Of a stretch of DNA of 64,000 bases, positions 14,911 to 23,283 are shown piece after piece. Location of the stretch: assembly GCA_904420445.1 (NCBI GenBank), contig CAJFVJ010000001.1, forward strand, positions 383,266 to 447,265, given 5' to 3'. Below the pieces are notes generated by a model. The model made no database searches. It was not told the DNA's origin and was given only the letters and a program-made list of their open reading frames with translations. This DNA is from Candidatus Adamsella avium. GTDB lineage: Bacteria > Cyanobacteriota > Vampirovibrionia > Gastranaerophilales > CAJFVJ01. The position numbers and the translations under genes are program-made. Within the stretch, counting starts at the first letter, position 1. Every line of letters begins with the position of its first letter.

Positions 14911-17685
14911 ATGAAAAAATCAATAAAAATTTTAATAAGTCTGGTCGTTCTGTTTGTTATCTTACTGGGACTGCTTGCGGGGATTTATCTCAAGGTGCTG
15001 CCGGGAGCTGTTTCGAACAAACATATGATAAGTCTTGTTCAACGCTCGCTGCATAAAGCGGCAGGTCTTGATTTAACGGTGAAAAATCCCGTGTTAAAGA
15101 CAGCTCTGTCTCCTGATGTTTCTTTTTCGGTTGATGAGCTTTCTTTGCTGAAGAAAAAAGAAACTCTCCTTTCTGTCAAAAAATTTGATGCGGCAATTTC
15201 TTTTGAAGAAATTTTTCAAAAAAGAATAGTTGTTGACAGGCTGGGAGCTGATTATATCTTTGCCGATTTGAACAAATTGAGCGAGCTGTCTTTCTCCGGG
15301 AGCAAAAAAGAAAAGAAGAAAAGCGGGTGGTTTGTTGACCTGTTTGATTCTCTTCTTTATGTCAAAGAATGCATAATCATATTTGACCCTGCAGAAGATA
15401 TGAAAATCAGAATAGCGGGCAAAGACCTTGCAATCACAGACACCAGAAACCCCAAGTTTGTTCATTTCAAGCTTGCTGTTTATGTTGAGAAAAACAAAGA
15501 AAAATTTTTCATGACAATCGCCGATAAAAACAGGGTTTATACAAAAAATCGTAAACTCCATATCGACGATGTCGAACTCAGCATAAACAAATCTAAAGTT
15601 CTGATTAACTCGACTCTCGCACAGGGCAAAAAGTTTGATGTCAAAGTTCACTCAAAGAATTTTAATATTCAAAATATCGTCGGTTTGCTGTCGTCAAATC
15701 TTATTATTGGCAACGGTGAAGAGCTGATGTCTTTGTTTGATGATATCAAAGGAGATTTTGATTTCTATGTAAATCTCTCAAACGACGGAATAAAAGGTCG
15801 TGTTGACCTCCAAGACCTTGCATTGAAGGTTATTATGGTGAATAATATCCCGATATTCCTTACTCAGGGGTATCTTGATATTCAGGATGATACCGTTTTT
15901 GTAAAGGATTTCAAAGGGTATTACGGGAAAAATAAGAAAAATACAATAGAGTTTGCAGGTACAATCAAAGACTATATGAAGTCTTTTGATACGGATATCA
16001 AGGCAAAAGCTCTTGCGACAAAAGAGTTTACGAATGATTATCTGACAAAGATGGTAGGTTATCCAATAGAGCTTGTCGGAGAGGCGCCAACGTTGATTCC
16101 GATAAAGATGAAAAACAACAAGATTGATTTGTCGGTTATGTTCAAACTCGAACATGGCGAAGACATCCTTGTCGGCGGGTCATCGCTCAGCCCTGTGAAT
16201 TATGACAGAGCGTTCAAGGCTGATTTGGGACTTGTCGGAACAAACCTTGAGATAAAGACAATTGACTATTACATCGCATCTGTTATTGACAGAAACAGCA
16301 AGATAAAACCTATTTTGCGTGTATTCGGCAATATGGATGTTGCTACGCTTAACATAAAAAATCTCGGCTTTGAGATTCCAAAACCTCTGCCGAGCGAATT
16401 TTTGAACGTGCTTATCGGGCAGAAGGTCTTCAAAAGCGGGACGATAGCGGGTTATCTCCAGATGGTAAATACGGGTAAATATCCTGTCCTTGACGGTCAT
16501 CTTGCAATGAACAAAGTTCGTGTTCCGAGCCAGCGACTTTTTATAAACGACGGCCAGCTGAAGACAAACTCAAAGACAGTTCATCTGAATATATTCGGAA
16601 AATATAAAAAGTCTGATTATAAATTCACCGGTGATATAGCAAATGCAATGGTTCTGCCCGTTGTGGTGAAGGATATTCACCTTACGGTTGATAATATTGA
16701 TATTGATAGAATATTGAAATCATTCAACAGCCAGAATCCGAATGAAATTACTGCGCAGACAAATGCAGCGGAGATGTTTGCTTCAACTGAAGAAAATGAA
16801 GCAAAGAGCGATGATGAAGTTACTTTCAACACGGGTTTGATTGTTATTGAACGCTGTATACTTGAGGTGGTCAAGGGGACTTATAAACAAATTAACTTCG
16901 GTAATGTCAAGGCTAATATGACTCTTGATAAAAACGGTATTTTGCAGATTCATTCAAACAGATTTGATATTGCGGAGGGTATTTCTTCGCTGAAAGTTTT
17001 ATGTGATTTGAAAAAACATGAATACAGTATAAAACTCGGCATAAAAGATGTGAACTCGGATACTATGGCGACATCTCTTCTTGCATTGCCGAGAGAAATC
17101 TCAGGTAAAGCAAGCGGGCTGATTATGCTCAACACGGATGATTCACTCAAACTTAACGGGCTGATAAAATTTGCAATTAAAAACGGAACTATCGGCAAAA
17201 TAGGGCTTGTTGAGTATGCTCTCAAGTTTGCTTCATTGTTCAGAAATCCGATGGCGATGATTAGCCCTGCAACACTTGTTGATTTAGTGAACGTTCCTGA
17301 GGGGAACTTTGATAAAATTAACGGTGACCTAGAATTGAAGGATAACGTTGTCGAAAAAATAATGATTAAATCATCGGCGCCTCAACTCAGTTCGTTTATT
17401 GTAGGGAGATTTGATTTGGAAACACGTGATGCCACGTTGAGAATTTATACCAAATTTTCGAACAGGAATAAAGGTGTTGCGGGATTTTTGAGAAATTTCT
17501 CTCTCAACAGTCTTGCAAACAGAGTTCCTCTTAGCAGCAGGAATGACAGCAACTATTATGCAGCAGAGCTTGCGCTTCTGCCTCCGATTGATGCTGATGA
17601 GAAAGATTGTCAGGTATTTTTGACAAAAGTTGACGGCGATGTTGAGAAAAACAACTTCCTGTCTTCTTTGAAGAGAATAAAATAG
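14911..17685 (+). CDS. AsmA-like envelope protein
   Basis: This is a 924-residue protein with one N-terminal transmembrane anchor (about 5-29) and a long periplasmic beta-rich body with the repeating 'hydrophobic-polar' pattern of AsmA/TamB-type lipid-transfer proteins. The last 250 residues ('SGKASGLIMLNTDDSLKLNG' and the stretch after it) fit an AsmA C-terminal domain, followed by a low-complexity polar tail. AsmA-like proteins bridge inner and outer membranes and move phospholipid or help outer-membrane assembly. The MCE protein nearby is another part of the same trafficking theme. A strong terminator follows at 17700. Family assignment rests on architecture and is confident only at superfamily level. 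Confidence 0.72.
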   Translation: MKKSIKILISLVVLFVILLGLLAGIYLKVLPGAVSNKHMISLVQRSLHKAAGLDLTVKNPVLKTALSPDVSFSVDELSLLKKKETLLSVKKFDAAISFEEIFQKRIVVDRLGADYIFADLNKLSELSFSGSKKEKKKSGWFVDLFDSLLYVKECIIIFDPAEDMKIRIAGKDLAITDTRNPKFVHFKLAVYVEKNKEKFFMTIADKNRVYTKNRKLHIDDVELSINKSKVLINSTLAQGKKFDVKVHSKNFNIQNIVGLLSSNLIIGNGEELMSLFDDIKGDFDFYVNLSNDGIKGRVDLQDLALKVIMVNNIPIFLTQGYLDIQDDTVFVKDFKGYYGKNKKNTIEFAGTIKDYMKSFDTDIKAKALATKEFTNDYLTKMVGYPIELVGEAPTLIPIKMKNNKIDLSVMFKLEHGEDILVGGSSLSPVNYDRAFKADLGLVGTNLEIKTIDYYIASVIDRNSKIKPILRVFGNMDVATLNIKNLGFEIPKPLPSEFLNVLIGQKVFKSGTIAGYLQMVNTGKYPVLDGHLAMNKVRVPSQRLFINDGQLKTNSKTVHLNIFGKYKKSDYKFTGDIANAMVLPVVVKDIHLTVDNIDIDRILKSFNSQNPNEITAQTNAAEMFASTEENEAKSDDEVTFNTGLIVIERCILEVVKGTYKQINFGNVKANMTLDKNGILQIHSNRFDIAEGISSLKVLCDLKKHEYSIKLGIKDVNSDTMATSLLALPREISGKASGLIMLNTDDSLKLNGLIKFAIKNGTIGKIGLVEYALKFASLFRNPMAMISPATLVDLVNVPEGNFDKINGDLELKDNVVEKIMIKSSAPQLSSFIVGRFDLETRDATLRIYTKFSNRNKGVAGFLRNFSLNSLANRVPLSSRNDSNYYAAELALLPPIDADEKDCQVFLTKVDGDVEKNNFLSSLKRIK

Positions 17686-17698
17686 TTTTTGCAGAGAA

Positions 17699-17733
17699 AA
17701 AATAAGCACCGGTAACAACGGTGCTTATTTTTG
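17699..17733 (+). terminator. Rho-independent terminator
   Basis: The stem is AATAAGCACCG / CGGTGCTTATT with a short loop (GTAACAA) and a T-rich tail. It ends the AsmA-like gene. The A-run on the other side lets it also serve the convergent cupin gene. Confidence 0.9.
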
Positions 17734-17745
17734 TTTGCGGAATTT

Positions 17746-18180
17746 TTATTTTTTGAAGTTGTAGACTCCTGTTTTTGCTATGACCATGCCTGCGTCAGTG
17801 CCTGTAAAATGAACAATGTCAGGTTTGTTTGATGTGCCGAAGTCGAGGTAAATCAATTTCTCGTCTTTTGACGGGTTTGAAATGACATGCGAGCCGTTTT
17901 CATTTGCAGGGAAGCAGATTGCATCTCCTGTTTTCAGGTTTATATCTCCTTTCGGGGTTTTGACAACAGCTTGCCCGCTGATAATATAGAAAACTTCTTC
18001 GTTTTCTTCATGATAATGGTATCCGTAAGCATAGTTCCCCGGCTCTACCTCAACAAAATTTGCCTGACATTTGTCTGTCTGTGATTGAGGGATAATGGTT
18101 TTTACCTCAAAAGAGTTGCCGTTTTGAGAGTTTATCTCAGGTGTGATATCTTTGTAGTTTTTTACAATAATTTCTTTCAT
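17746..18180 (-). CDS. Cupin-domain protein
   Basis: This is a 144-residue single-domain cupin. Motif 1 'GYHYHEENEEVFYIISG' (HxH...E) and motif 2 'GDAICFPANENGSHVISN' supply the metal-binding histidines and glutamate. Such small cupins bind a metal and a small ligand or act as isomerases or dioxygenases; the substrate cannot be named. It is divergent from an HxlR regulator 125 bases away, which probably controls it. Confidence 0.85.
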   Translation of the reverse strand: MKEIIVKNYKDITPEINSQNGNSFEVKTIIPQSQTDKCQANFVEVEPGNYAYGYHYHEENEEVFYIISGQAVVKTPKGDINLKTGDAICFPANENGSHVISNPSKDEKLIYLDFGTSNKPDIVHFTGTDAGMVIAKTGVYNFKK

Positions 18181-18305
18181 AAGAACATCTCCTTTTGTTT
18201 TCTACAATGTTATGTTATATTGCTTGCAGTAATAAAGTAAAGTAGACACTTTTTTGTAATGCAGTATTAAAAAAGTAACTATTGTGAAAATAAAGGATTT
18301 TGTCG

Positions 18306-18626
18306 ATGATTGAAAGTAAAGATTTGCCGCCATGCCCTGTTCAAATTGTCTTAAAAATGATAGGCAACAAGTGGAAGATATTGATTATAAGAGATTTGCT
18401 GACAGGAACAAAGAGATTTAAAGAGCTGCAAAGAAGCGTTGGATGTTCACAAAAAGTGCTGACAGAAAATTTGCGGGAACTCGAGCAGCACGGGCTTGTT
18501 AACAGGCAGGTGTACGCTGAGGTTCCGCCGAGAGTAGAATATTCTTTATCTCCACTTGGAAAGACTCTGTCGCCGGTTCTTGATGCTATGGCGCAATGGG
18601 GTGAGTATTACAGAAGTATTGTTTAG
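18306..18626 (+). CDS. HxlR-family transcriptional regulator
   Basis: The product has 106 residues from the ATG at 18306, with AAAGGA 8 bases upstream. The N-terminal cysteine 'PPCPVQIVLKMIGNKWKILIIRDL' region and the winged helix ('RFKELQRSVGCSQKVLTENLRELEQHGLV', wing 'PRVEYSLSPLG') are the HxlR/MarR-like signature. Members of this family sense electrophiles or redox stress through the conserved cysteine (here C in 'PPCP'). It faces the cupin gene head to head, the usual layout for an HxlR regulator and its target. The 3' end overlaps the convergent phosphoesterase by 4 bases. Confidence 0.93.
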   Translation: MIESKDLPPCPVQIVLKMIGNKWKILIIRDLLTGTKRFKELQRSVGCSQKVLTENLRELEQHGLVNRQVYAEVPPRVEYSLSPLGKTLSPVLDAMAQWGEYYRSIV

Positions 18627-19564
18627 ACTTTTTTGATATTTATATTCTTCAATTTGTTGACTATATGTTGATAATAGGGCATATAGTTTTTCTTGAAGCC
18701 GCCATGCGGTTTGGTGTTTGAAATTTTTGTCTTTGGAGTTTGGGAGTAGAGGTTGAGAAAGACTATTTCAGGCGGATTGAATAACCTCATGGCGCTTGAT
18801 GTCCCTATTCCACCGGATACATAGAGATGTTTGTTGTTTTCGACAACATAGCCTTTTTTGTAGCGCTGGTTGTACTTTGATGAAACAACAGGTGCTCCGA
18901 GAATCGGGAAGCAGACTTCGCCGCCGTGGGTGTGTCCGCTCAGAGTAAGGTTTGTTCCCTGAGGGATTTTCGGGAACAGGTCAGGGTTATGTTCGAGGAC
19001 AATTACAGGGGTTTTATAAGGCGGTTTGCCTATTGTCTTAATCGGATTCGGGTTTGAGTGCCACAGGTCTTTGAAGCCTACGACTCTGATAGTTTGTCCG
19101 TTGATTGAGAAATATTTGCTCTCATCTTCAAGCAGAGGGATATTGGCTTGTCTGAGAATTTTTTTTATGACACATGGCGGTTTGTAGTCATGGTTTCCGA
19201 GGATGGCGACTGTTCCGTATTTAGCGTCGAGGTCGTCGAGGGTTTCTGATATTTCTTTTTTTGATATTTTTGAGTCCTCTATGCTCTGGGCGTCAAAATC
19301 ACCGAGGAGAAAAATTAAATCAGGTTTTTGGTCATTAACTTTTTCTACGATATTTTCAAGCTTTTTGATGTCAGTGAAACCATGCCCGATGTGGGGGTCT
19401 GATACGACGCCGATTTTGAGTCCGTTTAGTTTTTTATTCCAATTCGGAATATAGAGGGTTTCATGTGTTGTGACAAGCAGCTGAGGTTCTACGAATATCA
19501 TATAGACGATGATTGAACATATTGTGAAGAATATGGCAGTTGTTAGCAGAAGAAGTTTTTTCAT
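18623..19564 (-). CDS. Membrane-anchored calcineurin-like metallophosphoesterase
   Basis: This protein has 313 residues. An N-terminal transmembrane helix (about 3-22) is followed by the metallophosphoesterase motifs in order: 'VSDPHIGHG' (DxH), 'LLGDFDA' (GD), 'LGNHDY' (GNHD), 'LEHNP' and 'SGHTHGGEV' (GHTH). It is like the YaeI/YkuE group, which act on envelope phospho-lipids or unknown substrates. It ends in a basic tail. It is the leading gene on the minus strand, opposed by HxlR. Confidence 0.88.
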   Translation of the reverse strand: MKKLLLLTTAIFFTICSIIVYMIFVEPQLLVTTHETLYIPNWNKKLNGLKIGVVSDPHIGHGFTDIKKLENIVEKVNDQKPDLIFLLGDFDAQSIEDSKISKKEISETLDDLDAKYGTVAILGNHDYKPPCVIKKILRQANIPLLEDESKYFSINGQTIRVVGFKDLWHSNPNPIKTIGKPPYKTPVIVLEHNPDLFPKIPQGTNLTLSGHTHGGEVCFPILGAPVVSSKYNQRYKKGYVVENNKHLYVSGGIGTSSAMRLFNPPEIVFLNLYSQTPKTKISNTKPHGGFKKNYMPYYQHIVNKLKNINIKKV

Positions 19565-19585
19565 TTCTGTTTCCTCATGTTTGTA

Positions 19586-19888
19586 TCAATCAGAAAATAT
19601 ATAGCCCCACAGCGGTTTTTTGTCGTTTTCCATAAGGCATGCGTAGTTGAGAGTTTTTTGTCTTTTGCCAAGTCCTCTGATGCGGGCTTTGCCGTAGACT
19701 ATGGAGGAAACAAACCGATTTCCGATGCGGTCTTCGAGTTTGTCTGTATGTTCGTTGTTTTTTTGTGTAATTTCTATTTTTTTTCCGTGTTGGGAAGAGT
19801 AAATTTCAGAAAGATAATCGGTGCATACCGAAGCATGTGCCGTATTGATGAAGATGAGATTTATCAGAATAAGGCGCAGTATTTTCAT
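19586..19888 (-). CDS. Small exported hypothetical protein (100 aa)
   Basis: The product has a signal peptide (MKILRLILINLIFINTAHAS) and about 80 mature residues, basic, with two cysteines ('VCTDYL', 'NYACLM') that could pair in the periplasm. No family is recognised. It lies immediately upstream of the phosphoesterase gene on the same strand (21-base gap), so the two may be co-transcribed. Confidence 0.65.
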   Translation of the reverse strand: MKILRLILINLIFINTAHASVCTDYLSEIYSSQHGKKIEITQKNNEHTDKLEDRIGNRFVSSIVYGKARIRGLGKRQKTLNYACLMENDKKPLWGYIFSD

Positions 19889-19936
19889 ATATGGATTATA
19901 CTACAGAAGTTATATTTCTACCCGTCAAAATTCTCT

Positions 19937-20074
19937 GGAACTTATATAGCAAATTCCGCAGATACATCATTCTGAGGGTTTTAGCCCGAAGAATCCTTTT
20001 TATTCAGATACTTCGCTAACGCTCAGTATGACGTTGTTTTGGAAATTTTTGGAGGAATTTGCTATATAAATCCC
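19937..20074. repeat. MITE-like repeat, copy 1
   Basis: This 138-base element has terminal inverted repeats GGAACTTATATAGCAAATTCC and its near-complement ending in ATTTGCTATATAAATCCC. The interior carries TCATTCTGAGGGTTTTAGCCCGAAGAATCC and AACGCTCAGTATGACG in pieces shared with the other three copies. It is in opposite orientation to copy 2. It ends 7 bases before the stop of the nucleotidyltransferase gene and so may act as its terminator. Confidence 0.85.
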
Positions 20075-20081
20075 AATTTTC

Positions 20082-20864
20082 TTATAATATTTTTCTCAAA
20101 TTTTCTACCATTTTGTCTGCTGTTTGGAGTTTTTGCGAAACAGAGCCGATTGCGAGAGCTTCGACATCTTTTTCAAAGTTATCCGGCAGAATTTTGCAGT
20201 TTTCGAGGGCAAAAGATACGAGTTTTTTTTCTCCCGGGTGGAGGAGTTTGTTTCTGGCAAAGATTATGTCAAAATAACTCGCCAGAAATGCTGCGCTTCT
20301 GTGGTTTATGCTGACACAGTCTTTTCTCTCGACGGCAGACTCGAGCTGGTCATAATATGAAAACATTACATCTTTGAGGTAGGCAAAGTTTTTTTTGATG
20401 ATATTTTGAGCGAGTTTGTCAGGATAAGGTATTTGCGTCTTTTCCTGCAGCTTTCTGAACCAGCCGTTTCTATCGAACAGGATTTCCGATTTGTTCACAT
20501 TGAAGACAAAACAGGTGGTATATCCGAGAGAAGCGTTTCCTTCTTCCCACACCCATTTGATGTTTCCTTCTATGCTGTTTGGATGACGATACATGATATC
20601 AACGGGCTTGTTTGTTTCTTTGAGAGTATAGACATCGCCTGTTTCAAAGAAGTGGTTGTCAATTTCAGGAGAATCAGAGTATTTTTCGGCAATTTGTCTT
20701 CGTTTGGTGACATCAGGCTCTTTGGTGCAGTAGATATATATATCAAAGTCAGAGCGGTTATCAGATTGTTTTGCCGTTGATGAACCGCTGATTGCTATTG
20801 CTTCGACTTCGTCAAATTGTTTGTAGTCTTCTGTCATCATGAGAAGAAATTGCCTGTTGTCCAT
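20082..20864 (-). CDS. DUF4037-type nucleotidyltransferase-fold protein
   Basis: This protein has 260 residues. The N-terminal polymerase-beta-like domain has the GS...DxD signature 'AISGSSTAKQSDNRSDFDIY' (about 25-44), then a second acidic strand ('KPVDIMYRHP'), and a helical C-terminal half. Proteins of this family transfer a nucleotide to an unknown target (aminoglycoside-adenylyltransferase-like fold). It is a monocistronic gene bracketed by two inverted copies of the MITE-like repeat (19937-20074 and 20938-21075). Confidence 0.78.
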   Translation of the reverse strand: MDNRQFLLMMTEDYKQFDEVEAIAISGSSTAKQSDNRSDFDIYIYCTKEPDVTKRRQIAEKYSDSPEIDNHFFETGDVYTLKETNKPVDIMYRHPNSIEGNIKWVWEEGNASLGYTTCFVFNVNKSEILFDRNGWFRKLQEKTQIPYPDKLAQNIIKKNFAYLKDVMFSYYDQLESAVERKDCVSINHRSAAFLASYFDIIFARNKLLHPGEKKLVSFALENCKILPDNFEKDVEALAIGSVSQKLQTADKMVENLRKIL

Positions 20865-20937
20865 GTTTTTGTTCCGTTTTATTTTTTACCTGTATTATTA
20901 TAATTTGATTTGATTAGTATTGAAAGAGTGTTTTTTC

Positions 20938-21075
20938 GGGAATTATATAGCAAATTCCGCCAAAAATTTCCAAAACAATGTCATACTGAGCGTTAGCGAA
21001 GTATCTAAACAAAAAGGATTCTTCGGGCTAAAACCCTCAGAATGACGTATCTGTGGAATTTGCTATATAAGTTCC
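20938..21075. repeat. MITE-like repeat, copy 2
   Basis: This 138-base copy has the same terminal repeats (AATTATATAGCAAATTCC ... GGAATTTGCTATATAAGTTCC) and interior CATACTGAGCGTTAGCGAAG and ATTCTTCGGGCTAAAACCC. It is inverted relative to copy 1 and lies upstream of the nucleotidyltransferase gene. It is the best preserved copy. Confidence 0.85.
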
Positions 21076-21082
21076 GTTTTTC

Positions 21083-21144
21083 TTGACTTTTATTTTTGTC
21101 TTTCATAAGATTATGTTGGAATTACAACAGGTTGGAATTATAAC
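21083..21144 (+). promoter_or_regulatory. Promoter with tandem operator for the MarR-DHA2-MATE operon
   Basis: The promoter is TTGACT (21083-21088), 17 bases, TAAGAT (21106-21111). Overlapping the likely start of transcription is a pair of 14-base imperfect palindromes, GTTGGAATTACAAC (21115-21128) and GTTGGAATTATAAC (21131-21144), with a 16-base period. They sit directly before the MarR start at 21148, as expected for autorepression. Confidence 0.75.
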
Positions 21145-21147
21145 ATA

Positions 21148-21624
21148 GTGTCTGATAGAGAAGATAATTTGCTGAATTGTTATGCTGACAGGCTGCCTTA
21201 TAAGATAGAGAAAGCTGCGATTTATATGAAGCTGAGAGGGTCTTGTGTCCTGAACGGGTTTGATGCGGGGTTGTCGATAGACCAGTTTATTACTCTTGAG
21301 ACAATAGCGTTCAATCCGGGGATATGTCAGCGTGATTTATCGAAGATAGTGTTGAAGGATCGTTCCAACATTACGAGAATTTTGAACATACTTGAAGACA
21401 GAGGGCTGATAATCCGAGAACTTTCTGTCAAAGGGCGCCGCCCCGTCAAGACCATGAAGCTTACAGAAAGCGGGGAAGAGATGATAAAAAAATATTCATC
21501 TCCGCTTGAGAAAGATATGGATGTTTTTTTGAGTGATTTCAGCGAAGAAGAACTCGAGGTAATGAAAAGGGGTCTTGATAAAATTATCGGTAAGATAAGC
21601 GAAACGGTCAGCATACAGATATAG
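21148..21624 (+). CDS. MarR-family transcriptional regulator
   Basis: The product has 158 residues and starts at GTG 21148 immediately after the tandem operator; no clear ribosome site is visible, so translation may use a near-leaderless start. The winged helix 'CQRDLSKIVLKDRSNITRILNILEDRGLIIRELSVKGRRPVKTMKLTESG'-type region (read as separate motifs) is typical of MarR. It is first in an operon with a DHA2 exporter (13-base gap) and a MATE exporter, so it most likely represses drug efflux until it binds a ligand. Confidence 0.92.
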   Translation: MSDREDNLLNCYADRLPYKIEKAAIYMKLRGSCVLNGFDAGLSIDQFITLETIAFNPGICQRDLSKIVLKDRSNITRILNILEDRGLIIRELSVKGRRPVKTMKLTESGEEMIKKYSSPLEKDMDVFLSDFSEEELEVMKRGLDKIIGKISETVSIQI

Positions 21625-21637
21625 GCGAGAAGAAGAG

Positions 21638-23176
21638 ATGACAGAAGAGAGCAGAGAAGAACAGATGAATCCGTGGCTGACGACGATAGCCGTAATGAGT
21701 GCGACGTTTATTTTTGTTCTTGACGGAACAATTGCGAATGTTGCGCTGCCTCAGATGGCAGGAAGTTTTTCTTCGAGTAATGATGAAGCGACGTGGATTT
21801 TGACTAGTTATCTGATTGCAAGCGGGATAGTTGTGCCCTCTGTTGACTGGTTCAGCAAATTGTTCGGGCGGAAGATGTTTTTTATTGCATGTGTTTTGCT
21901 GTTTACCGTAGCATCACTCCTGTGCGGGATGTCGACATCTCTTGATATGATGATTTTTTCACGAATTTTGCAGGGATTTGGCGGCGGTGCGCTGCTGCCT
22001 GTTTCTCAGGCAATATTGCTTGAAGCTTTTCCTAAAGAGAAAAGGGCGCTTGCGATGTCTATTTTCGGTTTCGGAGTTGTTGTTGCTCCTGTTATAGGTC
22101 CTGTTCTCGGGGGATGGCTTACTGATAACTGGTCGTGGAACTGGATATTTTTCATAAACATTCCGTTTGGCATATTTGCGGCGATTGCTTCATGGCTGTG
22201 GATTGTTGACCCGCCTTATGCAAAGAAGCAACCGAATCCTTATATAGATTACATCGGATTTACTTTATTGATTATATGGCTTGTTACTTTGCAGGTTGTT
22301 CTTGATAAGGGGAATAATGCGGACTGGTTTAATGCGACGTGGGTTTGTGTTGTGAGCGGGATATCTTTTGTTGCGATGGTTTTGTTTATTTATTCCCAGC
22401 TCAAGCAAAAGAGGTCTATAATTGACTTATCCGTGTTCAAGGATATGAATTTTTTGCTCGGAACGCTGATTCTTGTTCTTGTGAATACTGTTTTGTATGC
22501 TTCGACAACGATTATGCCTTTATTTTTGCAGAATTTGCTCGGTTACAGCGCTTTTTGGAGCGGTTATTCTTTAATGCCGAGGGGCATAGGGAGTGTTACG
22601 ATGATTGCTTTGTACAGTGTTACGAGTGATAAAGTTGATTTCAGAATTTATACGGCTTTAGGGTTGATTTTGCTCGGGGTATCAGGTCTTATGTTCGGCT
22701 TTTTGAATTTGGAGATATCCATGTTCAATATAGTACTTCCGAATTTGTTGTTTGGCGCCGGTGTCGGGATGACCATGACGGTGTTGACAACCGTATCGAT
22801 GGAGACAATCAGCAATGCGCAGATGACAAATGCAAGCGGTGTTCAGAATTTGTTGAAAAATATCGGTGCGGCTGTAGGAACTTCGCTTGTTGCAACAATG
22901 GTTTCGAGGTATTCTCAGGCATTTCAGCATTATTTTGTAGAGAATTTGAGTGATTTGAACGGTGTTTATTCTGACAAGTTGAATTCGCTGATATCATCAT
23001 TTTCGGTATATGAGAATTATCCGGTTGCTTTTGAGAAGGCTATGGGTACGTTATATCAAGAACTTATACAGCAGGCGATGTTGTGTGCTTATATTGAATC
23101 ATTCAGAATTTTCGGGGTTGTATGTTTCTTTTGCCTTCCTTTGTTATTGTTGTATAAACGTAAAAGGCGGGTATAG
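21638..23176 (+). CDS. DHA2-family MFS multidrug exporter (EmrB/QacA type)
   Basis: This is a 512-residue protein with 14 predicted transmembrane segments. It carries the DHA2 signatures 'FVLDGTIANVALPQMAGSF' in TM1, 'WILTSYLIASGIVVP', 'GRILQGFGGG' (motif A/C-like) and 'GPVLGGWLTDNWSWNWIFFI' (antiporter motif C region). It exports hydrophobic drugs in exchange for protons. No fusion protein is next to it; that may be shared with the EmrA at 27 kb. It belongs to the MarR-led operon. Confidence 0.93.
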   Translation: MTEESREEQMNPWLTTIAVMSATFIFVLDGTIANVALPQMAGSFSSSNDEATWILTSYLIASGIVVPSVDWFSKLFGRKMFFIACVLLFTVASLLCGMSTSLDMMIFSRILQGFGGGALLPVSQAILLEAFPKEKRALAMSIFGFGVVVAPVIGPVLGGWLTDNWSWNWIFFINIPFGIFAAIASWLWIVDPPYAKKQPNPYIDYIGFTLLIIWLVTLQVVLDKGNNADWFNATWVCVVSGISFVAMVLFIYSQLKQKRSIIDLSVFKDMNFLLGTLILVLVNTVLYASTTIMPLFLQNLLGYSAFWSGYSLMPRGIGSVTMIALYSVTSDKVDFRIYTALGLILLGVSGLMFGFLNLEISMFNIVLPNLLFGAGVGMTMTVLTTVSMETISNAQMTNASGVQNLLKNIGAAVGTSLVATMVSRYSQAFQHYFVENLSDLNGVYSDKLNSLISSFSVYENYPVAFEKAMGTLYQELIQQAMLCAYIESFRIFGVVCFFCLPLLLLYKRKRRV

Positions 23177-23283
23177 AAATCTTTTATATAAATTTATGGA
23201 TATAATCTTATTTCTTGTATAAAATATTTTTAAGATTAGTTTGTAAAAATTTATACGGTCTTGAGCAGGGCAGGAAAATTTTT

